64,000 nucleotides of DNA from Clostridiales bacterium (GTDB taxonomy: Bacteria > Bacillota > Clostridia > Christensenellales > Pumilibacteraceae): assembly GCA_022508465.1 (NCBI GenBank), contig JAFLVB010000001.1, forward strand, positions 1 to 64,000, read 5' to 3'. The notes beneath the pieces are model-generated. The model saw nothing but the letters and a program-made list of their open reading frames with translations. It ran no database searches and was not told the DNA's origin. Below are positions 30,361 to 41,468 of the stretch, piece after piece. Position numbers and translations under genes: made by a program. Within the stretch, counting starts at the first letter, position 1. Each line of letters starts with the position of its first letter.

Positions 30361-30795
30361 ATGAAGTCGTATCAAAGTTTTACTTTGCTTATCTCGAGCA
30401 TATACAGGAGCATTTACAAAATCAAGGACAAGGAAATGTCGGCGCTTGGGCTTAAGGGCACGCATTTAACGTGTCTATTTTATTTGCACGAATACGGCAG
30501 CGGTCAAACGGCGGCAGATTTATGCAAGCTGAGCGGAGAGGACAAGGCTGCAATTTCGCGCTCTATCGAGTATTTGGTAGGAAGCGGCTATATTGAGCCC
30601 GGCGAGGGCAATTATCGCCGTCCGCTCAAACTTACTCCTAAAGGCGAGGAGACTGCTCGGTATATTTCAAGCAAGGTGGACGATTTTGTGGCACATGCGA
30701 GTAAGGATTTAACTGACGAGGAGCGGCTTATACTATATAAGGCGCTCGGCAAGGTGGAGAGCAAGCTCAGATTAGATTTAGAAGAGGAAGGTTAA
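30361..30795 (+). CDS. MarR family transcriptional regulator
   Basis: wHTH: QTAADLCKLSGEDKAAISRSIEYLVGSGYIEPGEGNYRRPLKLTPKGEE. Confidence 0.85.
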   Translation: MKSYQSFTLLISSIYRSIYKIKDKEMSALGLKGTHLTCLFYLHEYGSGQTAADLCKLSGEDKAAISRSIEYLVGSGYIEPGEGNYRRPLKLTPKGEETARYISSKVDDFVAHASKDLTDEERLILYKALGKVESKLRLDLEEEG

Positions 30796-30796
30796 A

Positions 30797-31654
30797 ATGG
30801 CAATAAAAGTAGTAGTAGATTCGGCGTCGGACGTCGATGCCGAGGAGGCAAAGGCGTTAGGCATAACGCTATTGTCAATGCAAATACAATTTAAGGATGA
30901 GGAATTTTTGGATGGGGTGGATCTTACTCATAGGCGGTTCTTTGAAAAGCTTATCGAGTCGGACGATTTGCCCAAGACCAGTCAGATAAACGAATTTAGG
31001 TTTGAAGAGTGTTTTACTCAGCTTACGGCAGGCGGCGACGAAGTGATTTCAATTGTCATTTCGTCCAAGCTGTCCGGAACATATGACAGCGCGTGCAAGG
31101 CTGCGGCTAAATTCGACGGCAAGGTTTTTGTTGTGGACAGCCTTAACGCTACAATCGGCGAGCGCATACTGCTGCAATACTGTATGCGCCTTATCGAGGA
31201 GGGCAGGACGGCATCCGAAATTGTGGATATACTAAATGACGCTAAGCATAACATAAAGCTTTTGGCGCTTGTGGGTACGCTCAAATATCTGCAAAAGGGT
31301 GGCAGAATATCCAAGACGACGGCGTTTGCGGGTGAGTTGCTAAATGTCAGACCTGTTGTCGCAGTCGAGGACGGCGAGGTTAAGCTGATAGGCAAGGCAC
31401 TCGGCTCCAATAAGGGCAACAATCTGCTTGATAGATTGGTGGAAAACTCTGGCGGCATCGACTTTAATCTGCCGTACGCGGTGGCGTATTCGGGGCTTGA
31501 CGACAGCGTGCTTAACAAGTATCTTTCTGACAGCGTTCATCACTATGAGGGCAAGACGGACAAAGTTCCTGTCTACATGATAGGCAGCACGATAGGCACT
31601 CATGTAGGACCGGGCGCTATCGCGGTAGCCTTCTTTTCGGGAGAGAATAAATGA
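30797..31654 (+). CDS. DegV family protein (fatty-acid-binding)
   Basis: VVVDSASDVD, LPKTSQINEFRFEECF, LVGTLKYLQKGGRISKTTA. Confidence 0.92.
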   Translation: MAIKVVVDSASDVDAEEAKALGITLLSMQIQFKDEEFLDGVDLTHRRFFEKLIESDDLPKTSQINEFRFEECFTQLTAGGDEVISIVISSKLSGTYDSACKAAAKFDGKVFVVDSLNATIGERILLQYCMRLIEEGRTASEIVDILNDAKHNIKLLALVGTLKYLQKGGRISKTTAFAGELLNVRPVVAVEDGEVKLIGKALGSNKGNNLLDRLVENSGGIDFNLPYAVAYSGLDDSVLNKYLSDSVHHYEGKTDKVPVYMIGSTIGTHVGPGAIAVAFFSGENK

Positions 31655-32559
31655 AGATAGGTATTCCTCGCGCCTTGCTGTACTTTAAGTACGAAAAGCT
31701 TTGGACGACCTTTTTTGACGAGACGGGTATCGAATATATAGTAAGTCCCGAGACGGACAAGGACATTTTGACGGCAGGCGAGCGGCTCGCCATAGATGAA
31801 ACGTGCCTGCCCACCAAGCTTCTGCTCGGTCACATAGAATGGCTTATCGGCAAGTGTGACTATATCTTTGTGCCACGTATTCATTATAGTAACGGCTACG
31901 ATATGTGCACTAAGTTTCTTGCCGTACTCGACCTTGTTATCAACACTTTTAGAGACAGGGACGTCAAATTTTTGTACTACAACGTCTACGACAAAAAGCC
32001 GTTTCGAGAACGCAAGGCTTTTTATAAAATGGGCAAGTTCCTCAAAATCAAGAGGTCGCAGATTAAGTTCGCATACATTATGGGCAGACAGGCGCAAATG
32101 TACTACGACATGTTCAGATACGACGAGCAGGAAAAGCAGCTAAACACGACCAAAAACAAGGTTTTGGTTGTGGCACATTCATACAATATAGGCGATGGCT
32201 ATGTGGGCGGAGTGGTCGTGGATACGATTAAAAAGCTGGGTTGCGTGCCGATTATGGCAGAGTACGCTAACGCTTCCGAGTGCATTAAGGCGTCGCTCAA
32301 TGTGTCGCGCACACTGCCTTGGGCGTATAACAAGCACCTTTTGGGCGCAATCGAACTGTATAAGGATAAGGTGGACGGAATAATTCTGTTTACCACGTTC
32401 CCGTGCGGCACGGATAGCATGGTCAACGAAATGATCGTGCGTAAATACAAGGACAAGCCTATCGTCACGCTTACCGCCGACACGCAAAACGGCACGGCGG
32501 GCATCGAAACAAGGCTGGAGAGCTTTGTGGATATTATCAACTTCAAGAAGGGGCGTTAG
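31651..32559 (+). CDS. Acyl-CoA dehydratase activase-related protein (DUF2229), part 1
   Basis: MKIGIPRALLYFKYEKLWTTFFDETG...DETCLPTKLLLGH; ATGA overlap with degV. Confidence 0.8.
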   Translation: MKIGIPRALLYFKYEKLWTTFFDETGIEYIVSPETDKDILTAGERLAIDETCLPTKLLLGHIEWLIGKCDYIFVPRIHYSNGYDMCTKFLAVLDLVINTFRDRDVKFLYYNVYDKKPFRERKAFYKMGKFLKIKRSQIKFAYIMGRQAQMYYDMFRYDEQEKQLNTTKNKVLVVAHSYNIGDGYVGGVVVDTIKKLGCVPIMAEYANASECIKASLNVSRTLPWAYNKHLLGAIELYKDKVDGIILFTTFPCGTDSMVNEMIVRKYKDKPIVTLTADTQNGTAGIETRLESFVDIINFKKGR

Positions 32560-32560
32560 T

Positions 32561-33625
32561 ATGGACAAAAAGAATGTAGTGTGTTTTCCGCAGTTTGCCA
32601 ACTATGCGTGCGCCTTTAGGTATATGTTTGAAAAAGGCTTTGAGGTGGACTATCTCGTGCCGCCCACTATGACCAAGCGAACGCTCGAACTGGGCAGCAA
32701 GCACAGCCCCGACTATGTGTGTGCGCCGTTCAAACTGTGCCTCGGCTGTTACATTGAGGCGCTCGAGGCGGGGGCGACATGCCTTATGCAGATCTTTGGA
32801 GCGTGCAGGCTCAACTATTACGGAGAGCTGTCCGAGCAGATACTCAAAGACCTCGGTTACGAGTTTAAGATGTTCAACATGGTCGAGATAAATTGGCATT
32901 CGGCAAGCTCGATAATGGAGCACTTCCGCATAGTTAACCCCGACGTGTCGGTGGTCAAGGTGGCGGCGGCTATCCCGACTATGCTCAAAATTATACAGAC
33001 GGTGGACAAGTTCGACGATTTTATAAGGCATAACGTTGGTTTTGAGGTAAATATAGGCGATTTCGAGGATGTATATGCCGAGTTTTTAAGTAAGCTCAAT
33101 AAGCTAGAGAGCAAAAAAGAGCTCAAAAAACTGACGCGTGAGTATTGGAAAAAGCTCAACAAGATACCCGTAAAAAAGCCGAGCAAGACGCTAAAAGTTG
33201 GTATGGTGGGCGACTATTACACCGTGCAAGAGCCTTTTAGTAATTACTTTATGGAGCGCGAACTTGCCAAGATGGGTATGGAAATTTATCGAAAAATGAA
33301 TTTTACGTCGACTATAATCCATAGTCAGTTTGCTAAGCGTACCAAGCTTGCCAAAAAGTACATCAAGTTCAATATCGGTGCGACAAGCAACTATACGATA
33401 GGCGAGGCGGTCGAATTTGCCAAAAACGGCGTCGACGGCATAATTCAGGTCAAGTCGTTCGGCTGTACGCCTGAAATAGACGCCATGCCCATTTTGCAAA
33501 ACATAAGCAGGGACTATAAAATTCCCATCTTGCACTTTAGCTTCGATTCGCAGACGAGCGAAACGGGCGTGAGGACAAGGCTGGAGGCTTTTTACGACAT
33601 GGTTGAGGCAAAAAAGAGTAAGTAA
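32561..33625 (+). CDS. Acyl-CoA dehydratase activase-related protein (DUF2229), part 2
   Basis: Start revised from 32525 to 32561; CFPQFANYACAFRYMFEKG...CAPFKLCLGCYIEALEAGA. Confidence 0.75.
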   Translation: MDKKNVVCFPQFANYACAFRYMFEKGFEVDYLVPPTMTKRTLELGSKHSPDYVCAPFKLCLGCYIEALEAGATCLMQIFGACRLNYYGELSEQILKDLGYEFKMFNMVEINWHSASSIMEHFRIVNPDVSVVKVAAAIPTMLKIIQTVDKFDDFIRHNVGFEVNIGDFEDVYAEFLSKLNKLESKKELKKLTREYWKKLNKIPVKKPSKTLKVGMVGDYYTVQEPFSNYFMERELAKMGMEIYRKMNFTSTIIHSQFAKRTKLAKKYIKFNIGATSNYTIGEAVEFAKNGVDGIIQVKSFGCTPEIDAMPILQNISRDYKIPILHFSFDSQTSETGVRTRLEAFYDMVEAKKSK

Positions 33626-33634
33626 GGAGAGAAG

Positions 33635-34582
33635 ATGAAAGGATATTTGGGTATAGATATAGGGTCGATTTCGACCAAGGGCGTAATAATAGACGCCGAC
33701 AATAATATTTTAGCGTGCGAGTATTTATGGACGGAAGGCGACCCCATTGGCGCAGTTAAGCGTCTACTTAAGGCGCTTCAAAGTCAGATAGGTGATGACG
33801 TGACTGTCGTTTCGGTAGGAACGACGGGTAGCGCGCGCAAGCTCATCGGCTCGATGACGGGCGCAAGCGTCATTAAAAACGAGATAACCGCTCACGCCAT
33901 AGGCACGACGACATTGCACCCCGACGTGAATACCATTTTCGAGATAGGCGGGCAGGACTCCAAGATCATTATTATCGAAAACGGATATGTAGTCGATTAC
34001 GCCATGAACACGCTTTGCGCGGCAGGCACCGGCTCGTTCTTGTCAAGCCAGGCGCATAGGTTGGGCGTGTCGGTAGAGGAGTTTGGCGAGATAGCACTTA
34101 CAAGCCAAAAGCCGACAAATATAGCGGCACGTTGTACCGTTTTTGCAGAGAGCGACCTTGTCCACAAGGCGCAGATAGGTCACAAAAAGGAGGACATTAT
34201 CGCAGGACTTTGCAAGGCGGTAGTAGCCAACTATATCAATAACATTTGCAAGGGTAAACGCATCGCGCCGCCCATTGTATTCCAAGGCGGTGTCAGCAAG
34301 AACGTTGGTGTAAAAAAGGCGTTTGAGGAGGCTGTTGGATGTCCCGTTACCGTAGACCCCAGTGGTCACCTTATGGGCGCGTTCGGCGTCGCCGTGCTTG
34401 CCAAAAAGTCTGGTGACGAGCGTGAGTTTTCGTTTAACGTTGCAGATATGGACTTTAAGACGACGGGATATGAGTGTCCAAAATGCTCCAACCATTGTGA
34501 GGTTATCTGCATACTCAGGGGCGGCAAACTTATCGACTCCTGGGGCAATAAATGCGATAACGGCGCCCCGAAAGTAGGGTGA
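33635..34582 (+). CDS. Acyl-CoA dehydratase activase (BadF/BadG/BcrA/BcrD ATPase family)
   Basis: GIDIGSISTKGVIID, EIGGQDSKIIII, NTLCAAGTGSFLSSQAHRLG, RCTVFAESD. Confidence 0.9.
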   Translation: MKGYLGIDIGSISTKGVIIDADNNILACEYLWTEGDPIGAVKRLLKALQSQIGDDVTVVSVGTTGSARKLIGSMTGASVIKNEITAHAIGTTTLHPDVNTIFEIGGQDSKIIIIENGYVVDYAMNTLCAAGTGSFLSSQAHRLGVSVEEFGEIALTSQKPTNIAARCTVFAESDLVHKAQIGHKKEDIIAGLCKAVVANYINNICKGKRIAPPIVFQGGVSKNVGVKKAFEEAVGCPVTVDPSGHLMGAFGVAVLAKKSGDEREFSFNVADMDFKTTGYECPKCSNHCEVICILRGGKLIDSWGNKCDNGAPKVG

Positions 34583-34775
34583 TTTAGATATTAATAGGCT
34601 TTCTCCTTTACCAAGGGGAAGCTTTTTTTATACCAAATTCGTTTGATAATAAAATCAAACTATCGAGTAAAATTACCGCTACAATATTTGACAAAGGAAA
34701 GAGGAATAACTATAATAATAGCGGTTGCAAAATATGCTGTTTATTTTGTGCCAGTATCTTGCTAAAGAGGCTATT

Positions 34776-35795
34776 ATGTTTGATACGATAATGTTATTTA
34801 TATTCGGGCTGTTGCTGCTTATTAAGGGCGGCGATTGGTTTGTAGACAGCGCGACGGGCATTGCGCACCGCTTTCGCGTACCCGAGCTTATTATTGGTGC
34901 GACGATTGTTTCAATAGGCACTACCTTGCCCGAAGTAATGGTTTCGGCGACATCCGCGGTGAGCGGGCATGGCGAAATCGCTTACGGCAATGCAATAGGC
35001 TCGGTAATTTGCAATACTGCGCTCATTGCCGCAATAACCATAGCAGTGCGTCCGCCCAAAGTCGACCGCAAAACATTCACCCTGCCGGTCATATTCTTTT
35101 TTATAGCGGCAGTGGTGTATATGATTTCGGCATACGTCTTCCAAGAGTTTTCGCTTGCAGTCGGAATCGTTTTGCTTGCAGTCTTTGTAGTTTACATGGT
35201 GTTTACTATTTTGCACGCAATAAGGATGGGCAAGCAAGAACCAACGCAGGAATTGATTTCGCCAGAGGCAGCTGAGGCAAGTGCACAACCTGGAACCGCA
35301 GAAGAAGTAAAAAGCGGCAAATTGACAATTGTCAAGGACATAGTTATGCTTATAGTGGGGGCGGGGCTTATCGCTCTCGGCGCAAATCTATTAGTCAACA
35401 ACGGCACGAAGATTGCTGCCTGGATGGGTGTACCCGAGTCTGTTATAGCGCTTACATTCGTTGCGCTCGGCACATCGCTTCCCGAGCTTGTTACTGCCAT
35501 AACGTCGCTTATTAAGGGACACGGCGCGCTATCGCTTGGCAATGTCATAGGTGCAAACCTATTTAATCTCGTGTTTGTAAGTGGAATTTCGATTGTGCTT
35601 GCGCCGTTTGCCGTTCCCGCAAGTAAAATAGTGTTCGGAATAAATGCGTCGCTTATTATAGACCTACCTGTAATGCTGTTTGTTATGATGTTCTTAACTC
35701 TTCCTGCCATAATAAGGGGCAAGCTGTCGCGCTGGCAGGGCATAACGTTGCTTGCGGTCTATGCGGCATTCTGCGTTGTCCAGTTTGTGATTTAA
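34776..35795 (+). CDS. Calcium/sodium antiporter (K+-dependent Na+/Ca2+ exchanger family)
   Basis: Start revised from 34725; two repeats GATIVSIGTTLPEVMVSATSA and LTFVALGTSLPELVTAITS. Confidence 0.92.
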   Translation: MFDTIMLFIFGLLLLIKGGDWFVDSATGIAHRFRVPELIIGATIVSIGTTLPEVMVSATSAVSGHGEIAYGNAIGSVICNTALIAAITIAVRPPKVDRKTFTLPVIFFFIAAVVYMISAYVFQEFSLAVGIVLLAVFVVYMVFTILHAIRMGKQEPTQELISPEAAEASAQPGTAEEVKSGKLTIVKDIVMLIVGAGLIALGANLLVNNGTKIAAWMGVPESVIALTFVALGTSLPELVTAITSLIKGHGALSLGNVIGANLFNLVFVSGISIVLAPFAVPASKIVFGINASLIIDLPVMLFVMMFLTLPAIIRGKLSRWQGITLLAVYAAFCVVQFVI

Positions 35796-35824
35796 AAGCA
35801 CAATTTAGAATTTTATAGGTTATA

Positions 35825-35868
35825 AAGGCAAATCTTACAAAACAAAATGCTAAGAGTTGCCTTTTTTG
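35825..35868 (+). terminator. Rho-independent terminator
   Basis: AAGGCAA...TTGCCTT then T-rich. Confidence 0.6.
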
Positions 35869-35942
35869 TTGTAATTTTTTGGAAAATGTGGTAAAATATT
35901 TTATCCGACTGTTATTTGCAATCGGAACTCAAGGAGAACTTA

Positions 35943-38900
35943 ATGCCCGATTTTGAATCTTTATACAACGAATGTCAAGCCAATGCTTTTACTGCTGCTA
36001 AAAAGCGGTTTTACGACAACAAGGTCGGAGATATTACCGAAAGCGAGATGGGTGGCAAGACGATTATTTCCGCTGTGGTGCGCGGTCATCGCGACTACCG
36101 TACGCGTATAATCTTTGACGAGCAGGGTGGGCTTTACGACTATTCGTGCGACTGCTATGGCTTCAACTTAAGCGACGGGCCGTGTAAGCATATTATTGCT
36201 ACAGCTCTCACTTATGAGGAGAAGAACCCGCAAAGCGAGGTAGTAAAGGTTAAGCACGTCTCGGACGGTTGCGTTCAGGGACTTATAAGTTCGTACGCAA
36301 AGATGCGCAGAGGGCGCGTGTTGCGCGACGAAACTCCTGCATCTTTGGTGCCCGTTCTCGGCCTTGCCGGTGACGATTCGCTTACCATGCGTTTTGTCAT
36401 AGGTAAAAAGCGAATGTATAAGCTCAGGGACATAAACGAGTTTTGCCTTATTGTACATGGCGGGCAGTATCACCGATACGGTTCGGCTCTCGCTTTTGAG
36501 CATACGCTCGACAATTTCGACGATAAAAGTAGGCCCCTGGTGTCATTTTTATTAAAAACGGTAAAGGAAAAGAGCGAGCAAATCAAGGACAGAATTGTGC
36601 TTAGCCCGTCCGACTTTGACGACTTTGTCGATATTTACGACGGACTTATCGAGGTTGAGGAAGGCGGCGCGAGCGAGGGTATGCGTCAGATAGTCAGACA
36701 GCCCGACGCGCTTAAAGCGGAAATTAATGTAGCTACCGTCGAGGGCGGATATTCGGTCAGCTCGGGGCTTAAAACGTTTAAGCTACTCAGCGGCAAACGT
36801 TATGACTATATTATGACGCCCAATCGAATTTATCGCGTTACCGATGAATATGTCGAGGCATCATACAAATTACTAAAACTACTAAACGCGCGTGAAAAAA
36901 TTTTCGTGAGCGATATGGATATAGCCAGATTTTACAACAATGTCATTTGCGAGGCGGAAAAGTTCTCGGTGATTAAGAGCGACACAGACCTGACGAGGTT
37001 CACCGTGCCGCAGCTTAAAGCCGCACTCTATCTCGATAGAGAGGGGGGCGTTGTCAAAGGAAGGCTCGAATGTTCGTACGGCGATACCGATGTCGACATC
37101 TTTGCCGAGCCGTTCGGCGATCGCGATTACGAGGCGGAGAGTGCACTCAAAGAGTGCCTTGAAGCATACTTCCCGTTCTTCCCGCACCTCGTGCTCGAAA
37201 GCGACGAGGCGGTTTATAATCTGCTTACCGAGGGCATGCGCAGGATTCGTAGGCTGTGCGCCGTATATATGACCGCCGAAATGCAAAAGATAAGTGTCCG
37301 CAAGCCGCCGGGAGTCAAGGTGGGCGTAAAACTCAGCGGCGACCTTATCAATATAGATATTTATGACGACGACTTTACTTACGAGGAGCTTATAAAGATT
37401 ATCAACGCCGCGCAAAGTAATAAGTACATTAGATTAGGTGACAGCTTTATCGACCTTGATGATCCCGGCTTAAAGGCGCTATCCGAAGTTATGCAGCTTA
37501 ATTCCTCGCTTACATTGCCCGCATACTATGCGCCGCGCGTTACCGAAGAACTTAAAGAGTTTTACGACGTGAGCGCGAGTGGTTGCGAAAAGCTGCTTGA
37601 CTTTGAAAATGTAAATGTTACCGTCCCGCCCGAGCTTGACAGCGTCCTCCGTCCGTACCAAAAGACAGGTCTAAAATGGCTGTCTGCACTCAAAGACAAC
37701 GGTTTTGGCGGAATCTTAGCCGACGATATGGGACTGGGAAAAAGTCTGCAAATCATCGCGCTCATACTTGCGCACAAGCTAAAAACGATAATAGTTTGTC
37801 CCACGACGCTTATACTCAACTGGGAGAGTGAATTTAAGAAATTTGCACCCCATCTTAACATTTTGTGCGTTATGGGCAGTCAAGAGGAACGTGCCATCCT
37901 TGTAGAAAAGGCAGGGGAGTATGACGTTGTAATAACTTCGTACGAGCTTATTAGGCGTGACATAGAGCAGTATAAAATGGAGTTTGACCTTGCCGTTATC
38001 GACGAGGCTCAGTATATAAAAAATCCCGAGACCAAAAACGCACGCGCTGTCAAGGCGCTCAAAAGCAAGCATCGCTTTGCGCTTACAGGCACGCCTATCG
38101 AAAACAGCTTGTCCGAGCTGTGGTCGATATTCGACTTTTTGATGCCCGGTTATCTGTTCACATATGCCAAGTTCAAAGAGACATTTGAAATTAAAATCGT
38201 AGGTGGCGACACAAAGGCTGCCGAAGAACTCAGGCGATTTGTTATGCCGTTTGTGCTTAGACGTTTAAAGTCCGACGTGCTCACCGAGCTTCCGCCCAAA
38301 ATCGAAACGGACATTGTTGCGCCGCTTACCGGCGAGCAAGCCGACTACTACAAGGCGCACCTCTCGCTTATACGCAAGAGCCTTATCGCGGACCCCAATG
38401 TCAACAAAATCACAGTTTTAACCATGCTTACCAAGCTCAGACGCATATGCTGCGATCCGTCGCTTGAGGACCATGCCTATAAGGGCAATTCGGCTAAGAT
38501 GGAGGCGTGTATGCAGCTTGTCGACTCGGCAATCAAGGGTGGGCATAAGACGCTCATATTCTCGCAGTTCACGTCAATGCTCGACATTATAAGGGCGGAG
38601 CTATTGACGCGTGGTATAACCAACTACATGCTTACCGGCGATACGCCCAAAGCTGAGCGTATGAAGTTCGTAAACCGCTTTAACAAGGACGAGACGCAGG
38701 TCTTTTTGATCTCGCTGCGTGCGGGTGGTACCGGACTCAACCTTACCGGTGCAGATGTCGTAATACATTATGACCCATGGTGGAATTTGTCGGTAATGAA
38801 TCAGGCTACCGACAGAGCATACAGGATAGGTCAGCAGAAGTCGGTGCAAGTGTATTCGCTGCTGCTTGACGGAACTTTGGAACAAAAGATTGTCGAGTTG

Positions 38901-38978
38901 CAAAAGCGCAAAGCAAAGCTCTCCGGCTTACTCGAAGGCAACTTGGAAGTAAGCGAGCTGCTTTCGCTCATACAATGA
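35943..38978 (+). CDS. SNF2-family helicase with SWIM zinc finger
   Basis: Start revised from 35916 (AAGGAG SD); CDCYGFNLSDGPCKHIIA; DDMGLGKSLQIIALI; DEAQ; DRAYRIGQQKSVQVY. Confidence 0.95.
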   Translation: MPDFESLYNECQANAFTAAKKRFYDNKVGDITESEMGGKTIISAVVRGHRDYRTRIIFDEQGGLYDYSCDCYGFNLSDGPCKHIIATALTYEEKNPQSEVVKVKHVSDGCVQGLISSYAKMRRGRVLRDETPASLVPVLGLAGDDSLTMRFVIGKKRMYKLRDINEFCLIVHGGQYHRYGSALAFEHTLDNFDDKSRPLVSFLLKTVKEKSEQIKDRIVLSPSDFDDFVDIYDGLIEVEEGGASEGMRQIVRQPDALKAEINVATVEGGYSVSSGLKTFKLLSGKRYDYIMTPNRIYRVTDEYVEASYKLLKLLNAREKIFVSDMDIARFYNNVICEAEKFSVIKSDTDLTRFTVPQLKAALYLDREGGVVKGRLECSYGDTDVDIFAEPFGDRDYEAESALKECLEAYFPFFPHLVLESDEAVYNLLTEGMRRIRRLCAVYMTAEMQKISVRKPPGVKVGVKLSGDLINIDIYDDDFTYEELIKIINAAQSNKYIRLGDSFIDLDDPGLKALSEVMQLNSSLTLPAYYAPRVTEELKEFYDVSASGCEKLLDFENVNVTVPPELDSVLRPYQKTGLKWLSALKDNGFGGILADDMGLGKSLQIIALILAHKLKTIIVCPTTLILNWESEFKKFAPHLNILCVMGSQEERAILVEKAGEYDVVITSYELIRRDIEQYKMEFDLAVIDEAQYIKNPETKNARAVKALKSKHRFALTGTPIENSLSELWSIFDFLMPGYLFTYAKFKETFEIKIVGGDTKAAEELRRFVMPFVLRRLKSDVLTELPPKIETDIVAPLTGEQADYYKAHLSLIRKSLIADPNVNKITVLTMLTKLRRICCDPSLEDHAYKGNSAKMEACMQLVDSAIKGGHKTLIFSQFTSMLDIIRAELLTRGITNYMLTGDTPKAERMKFVNRFNKDETQVFLISLRAGGTGLNLTGADVVIHYDPWWNLSVMNQATDRAYRIGQQKSVQVYSLLLDGTLEQKIVELQKRKAKLSGLLEGNLEVSELLSLIQ

Positions 38979-38999
38979 TAAACTAAAAGGAGTATATAT

Positions 39000-40823
39000 A
39001 TGAAAAAATTTAAGGCGGAATCGCAAAGACTTTTGGAGCTGATGATAAACTCCATTTACACCAATAAGGAAATTTTTCTCCGCGAGCTCATTTCCAATGC
39101 GAGCGACGCGATAGACAAACTGCACTTTATATCGCTTACAGACAGCAATGCGAGCAGAGATTTTGAGATAAAGCTCGAGATTGACGACAAAGCGCGTACC
39201 ATTACCGTAATCGACAACGGCATAGGCATGGACGAAAATGACCTCGAGGAAAACCTCGGCACTATTGCAAACAGCGGCACGTTCAAGTTCAAAGCCGAGA
39301 ACAAGACGGACGAGGAACTTATCGGCCAGTTCGGCGTGGGCTTTTACGCATCGTTTATGGTGGCGGACAAGGTGACTGTCATAAGCAAAAAGTACGGCAC
39401 GGATGTCGCTTATAAGTGGGAGAGCAGCGGCAGCGACGGATATACAATTACTCCGTCCGAGCGCGACGACTGCGGCACGACCATAATACTAAACCTTAAG
39501 CCGGACAGCGAGGACAACAAAACCGACGAATATCTTTCGGAATGGCGCATAGGCGAGCTTGTAAAAAAATATTCGGACTATATTCGTTACCCAATTACAA
39601 TGTTATGTACCTCCGAGCGCAAAAAGGAGGGCACGGACGAGTGGGAGGAGTATAAGGAGGTCAGGACGCTCAACAGCCGCCTGCCAATTTGGAAGCGCAA
39701 CAAGAGCGATGTAAAACAGGCGGACTATATTGATTTTTACCGCACTAAATACTTCGATATGACCGAGCCCTTTCACTATTTTACGGCGAAAACCGAGGGT
39801 GCGCTGACATACAATGCGCTCATATATGTGCCGGGCAAAGCGCCGTACGACTACTACACCTCCGACTACAAGCGCGGGCTGTCGCTGTATGCTAACGGCG
39901 TACTCATTATGGAAAAGTGCGAAGATTTGTTGCCCGACTATTTCGGCTTTTTGCGCGGAATAGTGGACAGTAGCGACCTTTCGCTCAATATCTCGCGCGA
40001 AATGTTGCAAAAGGATCGCCAGCTCAAAGCGCTTGCCGCAGGCATCAACAAGAGGATAATATCCGAGTTTAACAAGCTGATGGCTTCCGACCGTGAGACT
40101 TACGAAAAGATTTTCCTTGAATACGGCGCAAGCATAAAGTTCGGCGTGTACGAAAACTTTGGCGCTAAAAAGGACGAACTTAAAGACATAATTCTTTTCC
40201 GTTCGTCGGCAGGCGAAAAACTCATTTCGCTTAAAGAATACGTTTCGCGCATGGCCCCAGAGCAAAACGAAATATATTACGCGTCCGGCAAGACTTTAGC
40301 CTCAATCGAGCGCATGCCGCAAGTGGAAGGAATGAAGGCTAAGGGAAATGAGGTGCTGTATCTTACCGACCAAATCGACGAGTTTGTTATGAAGGTGCTT
40401 GGTGAGTATGACGGCAAAAAAATTGTGCCGGTTGGTGCTGCGGGCGAGGAGGTCAAGGACGACAATCTCAAAGATTTGCTTACATTTATGACAGAGGCAT
40501 TAGACGGAAAAGTCAAGGACGTACGTCTAAATTCTAATATAGGCAGCTACCCGTCTTGCCTTACCGCCGAGGGTGAAGTGTCGCTTGAAATGGAGAGAAT
40601 ATTGAACAATATGCCTACCGGAAAGGGCATAAAGGCGACGCGCATTATGGAGATTAACCCCACCCATGTCATCATTGACATGGCAAAAGACCTGTTTGAG
40701 AGTGATAAGGACAGGCTTAAAAAACTTACAAATATATTGTACGGTGAGGCACTTTTGCTTGCCGGACTTGACATAGGTGACAGTGCAGAGTTTGTGCTCA
40801 GCCTCAACGATATGATTAGCTAA
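39000..40823 (+). CDS. htpG: Molecular chaperone HtpG (Hsp90)
   Basis: [43 protein letters not shown]. Confidence 0.97.
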   Translation: MKKFKAESQRLLELMINSIYTNKEIFLRELISNASDAIDKLHFISLTDSNASRDFEIKLEIDDKARTITVIDNGIGMDENDLEENLGTIANSGTFKFKAENKTDEELIGQFGVGFYASFMVADKVTVISKKYGTDVAYKWESSGSDGYTITPSERDDCGTTIILNLKPDSEDNKTDEYLSEWRIGELVKKYSDYIRYPITMLCTSERKKEGTDEWEEYKEVRTLNSRLPIWKRNKSDVKQADYIDFYRTKYFDMTEPFHYFTAKTEGALTYNALIYVPGKAPYDYYTSDYKRGLSLYANGVLIMEKCEDLLPDYFGFLRGIVDSSDLSLNISREMLQKDRQLKALAAGINKRIISEFNKLMASDRETYEKIFLEYGASIKFGVYENFGAKKDELKDIILFRSSAGEKLISLKEYVSRMAPEQNEIYYASGKTLASIERMPQVEGMKAKGNEVLYLTDQIDEFVMKVLGEYDGKKIVPVGAAGEEVKDDNLKDLLTFMTEALDGKVKDVRLNSNIGSYPSCLTAEGEVSLEMERILNNMPTGKGIKATRIMEINPTHVIIDMAKDLFESDKDRLKKLTNILYGEALLLAGLDIGDSAEFVLSLNDMIS

Positions 40824-40833
40824 GGAGGGCGTT

Positions 40834-41367
40834 ATGGAGCTTAAAGCAAAGCTGTTGGATGAGCCTGCCGTTTCGCGTGCGCTTATACGAATTTCGCACG
40901 AGATTGTAGAGCGCAACAAGGGCGTTGACGATGTCGTTTTGGTGGGGATCAAGAGCCGTGGGATTCCGCTTGCCAAGCGTATAAGGGATATCATATTTCA
41001 GGCGTATGGTGCGGACATTATGGTGGGCGAGCTCGATATAAGCTTGTATCGCGACGACCTTACCGAAAACGATGGACCTGTCGTAAAAAGCCTAAGCCTT
41101 GATGTCAGCGTTACCGGCAAAAAGGTCATACTTGTGGACGACGTAATGTTTACGGGACGCACGGTAAGGGCGGCGATTGAGGCTATACTTAAACACGGCA
41201 GAGCGGCAGCGATTCAGCTTGCCGTGCTGATTGATAGGGGACATAGAGAGCTTCCGCTCCGCCCCGACTATGTGGGCAAAAATGTACCCACTTCCAAAAA
41301 TGAAGTTGTTTCGGTCAACTTCCCGCCGTATGATGACCATATAGGAGTAGATATTTACGAGTTATAG
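40834..41367 (+). CDS. pyrR: Bifunctional pyr operon regulator/uracil phosphoribosyltransferase
   Basis: [44 protein letters not shown]. Confidence 0.95.
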   Translation: MELKAKLLDEPAVSRALIRISHEIVERNKGVDDVVLVGIKSRGIPLAKRIRDIIFQAYGADIMVGELDISLYRDDLTENDGPVVKSLSLDVSVTGKKVILVDDVMFTGRTVRAAIEAILKHGRAAAIQLAVLIDRGHRELPLRPDYVGKNVPTSKNEVVSVNFPPYDDHIGVDIYEL

Positions 41368-41406
41368 GGGCATTACATAGCCGCCTATATGCCCATTGAT
41401 TTATTA

Positions 41407-41452
41407 GGCTCCCCTGGCAAGGGGAGCTGTCACCGCAGGTGACTGAGGGGAT
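41407..41452 (+). repeat. Bipartite-hairpin repeat, copy E6 (compact)
   Basis: GGCTCCCCTGGCAAGGGGAGCTGTCACCGCAGGTGACTGAGGGGAT. Confidence 0.8.
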
Positions 41453-41468
41453 TGTAAATTAATGATAA

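Noticed and set aside
36882-37415. 177-aa antisense ORF in the SNF2 gene
   Set aside because: Shadow ORF of a conserved helicase.
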